Assembly: GCA_017311185.1 (NCBI GenBank)
Contig: JAESUZ010002551.1
Location: 1,240,001-1,304,000 of the forward strand
DNA length: 64,000 nucleotides
Source: Proteles cristata cristata
Lineage: Eukaryota; Chordata; Mammalia; Carnivora; Hyaenidae
Direction of reading: 5' to 3'
The notes under the pieces are model-generated. The model saw only the letters and a list, made by a program, of their open reading frames with translations. It had not been told where the DNA came from and ran no database searches. The number at the start of each line of letters is the position of its first letter. The first letter of the stretch is position 1. Positions 59,960 to 64,000 of this stretch are shown here, one piece after another. The position numbers were made by a program, and so were the translations under genes.

Positions 59960-60170
59960 CAGTGGTTCTCAACAGGAGGTGATTTTTGCCCCCAGGGAAC
60001 ATGTGGCAATATCTAGTTGGGTTATCACAGCTGAGGGATAGTATGCTACCAGGATCAACTGTCGTTGGTGGCCAGGATGCTATTAAACATCTAAAATGCA
60101 TAGGGAAATCCCCCCAAACAAATAATTATTCAGCCCAAAATGTCCATAGTGCTTCTGTTGAGAAATCTTG
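59960..60170 (+). mobile_element. MER5A-like hAT-Charlie DNA transposon remnant
   Basis: Non-autonomous hAT element recognised by CAGTGGTTCTCAACAGGAGG, GATTTTTGCCCCCAGGGAAC, GGCCAGGATGCTATTAAACA, CAGCCCAAAATGTCCATAGT and the terminal TTGAGAAATCTTG (imperfect inverted terminal repeats). hAT insertions duplicate 8 bp: flanks atacagaa and atgtagag agree at 5 of 8, with differences that are all transitions. It is inserted in the ancient L1, so it also dates that L1 as old. Confidence 0.88.
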
Positions 60171-60683
60171 ATGTAGAGCAAACAGAACCTTCATATATCT
60201 ATGTATATGTCATATGACCCAGCAATCTAGCTTATAAATATTTACCCAAGAAAAATGAAAACATCTGTTCAAACTCTCATAGAAGAATATTTGTAGCAGC
60301 ATTATTTGCAATAATCAGTAAACTGGAAACAATCACAAGATGAACAGATAAACAAAATTTTCTATCTTTCCTATGGAATTCTACTCAGCAATGAAAAGGA
60401 AGAAAATGTTAATATATCCACACCATGGTGAATCTTAGAATCAAAACATTACACTAAGTAAAACCAATCAACACAAAAAACTTAAAGTATCTGATTCAAT
60501 TTATATAACATTCTAGAAAAAGCACAACTATAGTGATAGAACTTAGATCAATAGTTGCCTGGGACCGAGGTTAGGAAAGTACAAGAATGCAAAAGGGGCA
60601 GATACCTTAGACGGTAATATAATTTTTCTGTATTTTCATGTGTGGTTTTGGTTACTGTACAGAATCACCAAAATTTATCAAAC

Positions 60684-61344
60684 TGTTAGGTAGAAGGAAC
60701 ATATATTCAGTGGAAGGAATGCTCCAAGGCAGAGTCCCAAGCCCTTGAAGAGGAATTATAGAGACATGAGCAGGAGGCAAGGACAGTGATAAATAGGTTA
60801 CACATTAGAAGCCAACAGCTCAACATCCTGACCCTGTGGCTTTCAAGACCTTGAGGATAACAAACCAAGAGCCACAGATGGAGAACATGCACTCTCCTCT
60901 TCCACCTGTGCCCCACAGAAACCCCTAGACTCATAATGATGCGTGTAACATTGCAGTTACAACCCCCCATGGAGAAAGGCTGCCTTGAACATTCCATTAC
61001 AAACCCTGAAGGAGCAAAAACTCCTCCTTCCTACCTGTGGGCGGAGTCTCCCACGATAAGAAGCAGCCTCCATTAGTGACCACCCCACTGTAGGGGGCAG
61101 CTCCTGCCAGCCCAGAGAGACACAACAAATTTCCATCCAATACCAAAACAGCCTAGGGGCGGAACCTCCCAGAACCTGACCACTGTCCTGCTTGAGAGTC
61201 TATAGCTTTAATAAACTGCTTTGTGCTTGCGGCTTTCCTTCTGGCTGTCTTTATTGAAGTGTGGATCCTCACACGAATCTTTTCATGGGGAATCTAGGAA
61301 CCAAGATTTCTCTTCACACAATGCAAACTCTCCCACAGAAAACA
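60684..61344 (+). mobile_element. Solo LTR of an ERV1-type element, plus strand
   Basis: 661 bp from TGTTAGGTAG to ACAGAAAACA (TG...CA ends), with a 4-bp target-site duplication aaac at 60680-60683 and 61345-61348, as is usual for gammaretrovirus-like integration. It has a polyadenylation signal AATAAA at 61210-61215 followed by a GT/CT-rich downstream part. Host L1 3' sequence is continuous across it. No gag, pol or env adjoins it, so it is a product of LTR-LTR recombination. Confidence 0.8.
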
Positions 61345-61430
61345 AAACTATACACCTGAGTGAAAACTATTCTGTGAAAACTTACATATACATATATTGA
61401 TTTTTAAAAATTAAAACAAAGAACTAGGAA

Positions 61431-62070
61431 GTGTTCATTTAAGAATTATTTACTGTTAAATGCTCCCAGAGAGATCAGTAAGAGAGGAATGAAAATGTGA
61501 GGTGGCCATTGATGACCTTATCAAGAGCAGTTTGAGTGAAGTGGTGGGTTCAAAAGTCAAATTTTAGTAGGCTGTACTTAAATGGAAAGTAAAGAAAGAA
61601 GACAGTAAGTAGACACTACATAAGTATGATTTGAATGACAAGAGACACAGACACAAAGGCTATGGGAGACTTTTTTAACAGAATAGACTGAGACCCAGTG
61701 AAGATGCAAAAGAGAAAAAAAAAATTAATGAGAAGGGATTAGCCTGAAAATGATATTGAAGTGGTTGTCCTTGGTCAGGATAGAGGATGCTCTCTTATCC
61801 AGACAAGAAAAAAAGAACTTAAGCCAGATGTGGTCATAAATACATCTATAGGAAGGATAGGAGGCTCAGAGAAAGGGGGGTTTTCTCCATTTTCTCAGCA
61901 AACAAGAAAATTTGCTTCAAGTGAGAGATAATAGTGACTTTAAGGAAAGAAGTCATGCTTTGTGGCCAGAACAGAGGAAATGAGTATGATCTATCACTAA
62001 TAAAGGTCAAGAAAAGGATTGACAGTGGTACTGGTGCTAATGAAGTAGACCATTAACTGAGGGTGGTTTA
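61431..62070. other. Probable ancient interspersed repeat, family not named
   Basis: The tract GGTGGCCATTGATGACCTTA / TCAAGAGCAGTTTGAGTGAA / GTGGTGGGTTCAAAAG recalls a widely dispersed old mammalian repeat, but I cannot name it with confidence. No open frame. Confidence 0.35.
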
Positions 62071-62812
62071 TATTTATAAAGTTGATGGATACCTTCAACA
62101 AATAAAGTCTTGGGTGCTAACTCGACTTCCTGGGGTTATCATTTTGCAATATGTATAAGTACTGAATCATTATGTTGTATACCTGAAACTGTTGTGCCTG
62201 AATCATGAGTCCCCTGAGACCCCTAAGGAGCCATCACCGATGTAAGTACATAAGGGTCTTTATTACAAGCTCGAGCAGGGGCTCACCCGTCTACCGGCGC
62301 AGCAGCAGCAAGGAGAAGCCCTGAATGATGGTGAGCAGGGTTTTTATGGGGCAAGGGATGGGGGTGTTACAGTGCACACGTTGTATGTATAGCGTCATCA
62401 CATAAGCACCAATCATAATTGTACAGCATCCATGGTAACAGTTTTGACCATTCAGTATCTGTGAGGCGTCCGTTACTTTTGGCGGGACCCAATCATGACC
62501 TTTGAGAATCCTTTGAAAATGACCAATTATAAGGTGAGCTCAAAGGGCCTCCGTGGGGTTTAGGCAAGCGGTGAGTGACTGGCTAGTTTGTACAGAGTAA
62601 CTACCTGCAGTTCCCAGCCCTGACTCAGACACAGGAATGTTACACATTTCTTTTGATTGGCTGATCCGAGGGTGGTCTGAGGGTGGCTTCAGCTGAAGCT
62701 TTTCCTGGAACTGGGGCTACGTGCAGCCCGAGGTTGCTCTTAATGGAGGACTTAATTTCAGGCTCTTCAAAACTACCATTTTATTCTATTATACCTCAAT
62801 TTTTTAAAAGTA
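62071..62812 (+). mobile_element. L1 3' end, plus strand, split by a solo LTR
   Basis: TATCATTTTGCAATATGTAT, CATTATGTTGTATACCTGAA and, after the LTR, CTATTATACCTCAATTTTTT are the classic last about 120 bp of an old L1 3' UTR. The LTR at 62190-62769 interrupts it. Confidence 0.72.
62190..62769 (-). mobile_element. Solo LTR of an ERV1-type element, minus strand
   Basis: 580 bp, TGTTGTGCCT...GGCTCTTCA on the plus strand, with 4-bp target-site duplication aaac at 62186-62189 and 62770-62773. On its sense (minus) strand a TATA-like ATAAAAA lies at 62347-62341 and a polyadenylation signal AATAAAG at 62264-62258, the expected U3-R order and spacing. GC-rich R region with (CAG)n-like CTGCTGCTG at about 62311-62320. 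No internal genes remain. Confidence 0.88.
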
Positions 62813-63496
62813 TAGTCTTACAGGTTTTTTAGACGTAAGACAGTTTAATTTTAGAATTGATGTATTTATGCTTTGCCTGGTAAGTGTGGTTGAAAGGAAA
62901 GAGATATAAAAGAGATATAAAAGAGATATAAAAGTATAAAGGATGTTGGTGAAAATATTGTTTGAGATGTTCAATTGTGGAACTCAGAACAAGTTAGCAG
63001 ACTGAGTTCAGGAAATAACTATTCGCCTTTTCAGGATTACTTGGCCTTCAGCAAAACCTCCCTATGTCTGTAAAACACACACACACACACACACACACAC
63101 AGTTAGGCCATGACAGTTTCAAAGGAAACACCCTCTTCAGCATATGCTAAAGGAGGCAAATCCATAAAGACAGACAAGATATTATCTTTTTTTCTCCAAA
63201 GACTCTTTGTCACTGATTTTTTTCAAACCAAATTATCAGCTGTATAAGTTAGAAGTAAAAATGATTCAAGTCTTGTACCCAGTTCTTAGCGTGATTTCAA
63301 TGAAAGCTGTAAATAACAATTTGAAAATGATAGATCCCTTAGGTGATCTGGTTTGTACTAATTTATCATCACTGTGACATAACAATTGGTAAAATGCGTC
63401 TGGCTTCATAATTATGCATAATTCTTTCATGTTTGACATGAAAAATATCTGTTACAAGTAGGAAAGTATTGTGATCAAGTCTTTTTTATACATCTT
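62813..63496. other. Unresolved sequence with two short tandem repeats
   Basis: Contains three tandem copies of an 11-bp unit GAGATATAAAA at 62901-62933 and a (CA)n microsatellite at 63075-63101. Nothing else recognised. Confidence 0.5.
63075..63101 (+). repeat. (CA)n microsatellite
   Basis: About 13 uninterrupted AC units. Confidence 0.97.
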
Positions 63497-63510
63497 AACA
63501 ATTTAAATTA

Positions 63511-63724
63511 GGGTGCCTGGGTGGCTCAGTTGGTTGAGTGTCCGGCTTCGACTAAGGTCATCATGTTCTCGCGGTTTGTGGGTTCGAGCCCCGTGTCCGG
63601 CTCTGTGCTGACAGCTAGCTCAGAGCCTGGAGAATGTCTTCAGATTCTGTGTCTCCCTCTCTCTCTGACCCTCCCCTTACTCATGCTGTCCCTCTCTCTC
63701 TCAAAAATAAAAAAAAATTAAATA
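63511..63724 (+). mobile_element. CAN SINE, plus strand
   Basis: Head GGGTGCCTGGGTGGCTCAGT, GGGTTCGAGCCCCGTGTCCG B box region, CT-rich part and AAAAATAAAAAAAAATT tail. Target-site duplication aacaatttaaatta / aacaatttaaacta at 63497-63510 and 63725-63738. Confidence 0.96.
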
Positions 63725-63738
63725 AACAATTTAAACTA

Positions 63739-64000
63739 AAAGGCGAAAAACAAACAATACCCCCATTCTATCAAATCAGTCCTTTATGGTTTCATCTATA
63801 TGCAAAATAAAATTGTGTACCTTGCTTGGTTTTTAGTTATATAAAGCAGTTTATGTATTGTAGTTTTGAACACCTATATTTACATATTAATATGTATCTT
63901 TTATATTTAAACCACCTAAAAGATAAATATACTGGTAAGAATTTTAAAAGTTATAATTTTGAAATTCCCATGGAACAATCTAAAAAAGTATGTCAAAAGA
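63739..64000. other. AT-rich sequence, nothing recognised
   Basis: No feature recognised to the end of the window. Confidence 0.4.

Larger units (their letters stand above)
57330..61430 (+). mobile_element. Ancient L1, plus strand, cut by five later insertions
   Basis: Host pieces in order: GATTGGAAGATTCAATATTG (57330-57435), RT/C-terminal region TTTAATATGATCCCAACTAA to GGTTCAGCCACTATGGAAAT (58196-59404), C-terminal remnants (59841-59959, 60171-60683) and a 3' end resuming at ACTATACACCTGAGTG (61345-61430). All frames are decayed. Insertions: 57436-58195, SINE 58608-58799, 59405-59840, MER5A-like 59960-60170 and LTR 60684-61344. Confidence 0.68.

Noticed and set aside
60684..62769. The two LTRs as ends of one provirus
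   Set aside because: They are in opposite orientation, differ in sequence and length, each has its own TSD, and no retroviral genes lie between them.
784..63724. tRNA-Lys-like segments at SINE heads as functional tRNA genes
   Set aside because: They carry pol III boxes but lack a proper tRNA cloverleaf and 3' end, and each continues into a SINE body flanked by TSDs.

Overview
This is a stretch of mammalian nuclear genome from a carnivoran, most likely a feliform (cats, hyenas, mongooses, civets). The evidence is about 28 tRNA-Lys-derived CAN-type SINEs with the 'GGCGCCTGGGTGGCTCAGTC' head and the 'GCTGACAGCTCAGAGCCTGG' body. The dog-type SINEC_Cf body is absent. The base composition is AT-rich and I see no protein-coding gene, spliced exon, structural RNA gene or processed gene copy that I can support. 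The few long open frames belong to LINE-1 (L1) retrotransposons or are chance frames in repeats.

Layout. 1-2.9 kb: AT-rich sequence with two SINEs. 2.95-7.55 kb: old minus-strand L1 ORF2 with nested L1 3' ends and a SINE. 7.58-14.62 kb: a full-length, comparatively young minus-strand L1 (1.9 kb 5' UTR, broken ORF1 and ORF2, 3' UTR, poly-T) inside a perfect 17-bp target-site duplication (TSD). 14.6-17.7 kb: unresolved sequence, a probable minus-strand LTR and a SINE. 17.7-30.5 kb: a pile of minus-strand L1s, two of them with the middle missing (5' UTR fused to ORF2; ORF1 fused to ORF2). 31.4-33.1 kb: an L1 with a 5' inversion (twin priming). 33.1-36.2 kb: mostly unresolved, plus one SINE. 36.2-47 kb: plus-strand old L1/HAL1-like copies and a well-preserved ancient L1 3' UTR hit by three SINEs. 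48.3-48.8 kb: a SINE nested in an opposite-strand SINE. 48.8-54.9 kb: two plus-strand L1s. 55.3-57.3 kb: unresolved. 57.3-62.8 kb: ancient plus-strand L1 pieces interrupted by two unidentified insertions, a (CA)n repeat, a MER5A-like hAT transposon remnant and two solo LTRs.

Nothing here works together as a pathway. The shared theme is retrotransposition: L1 enzymes supplied the machinery for both the L1 and SINE copies, and many insertions keep readable TSDs that give their relative order. I found no convincing previously undescribed biological system. The best leads are a young SINE subfamily with distinctive diagnostic bases, a tandem duplication at the L1 ORF2 start, L1 copies whose internal joins could be deletions or spliced-RNA integrations, and several LTR-like insertions I could not name. 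Family names are from recognition of sequence patterns only; no database search was run.
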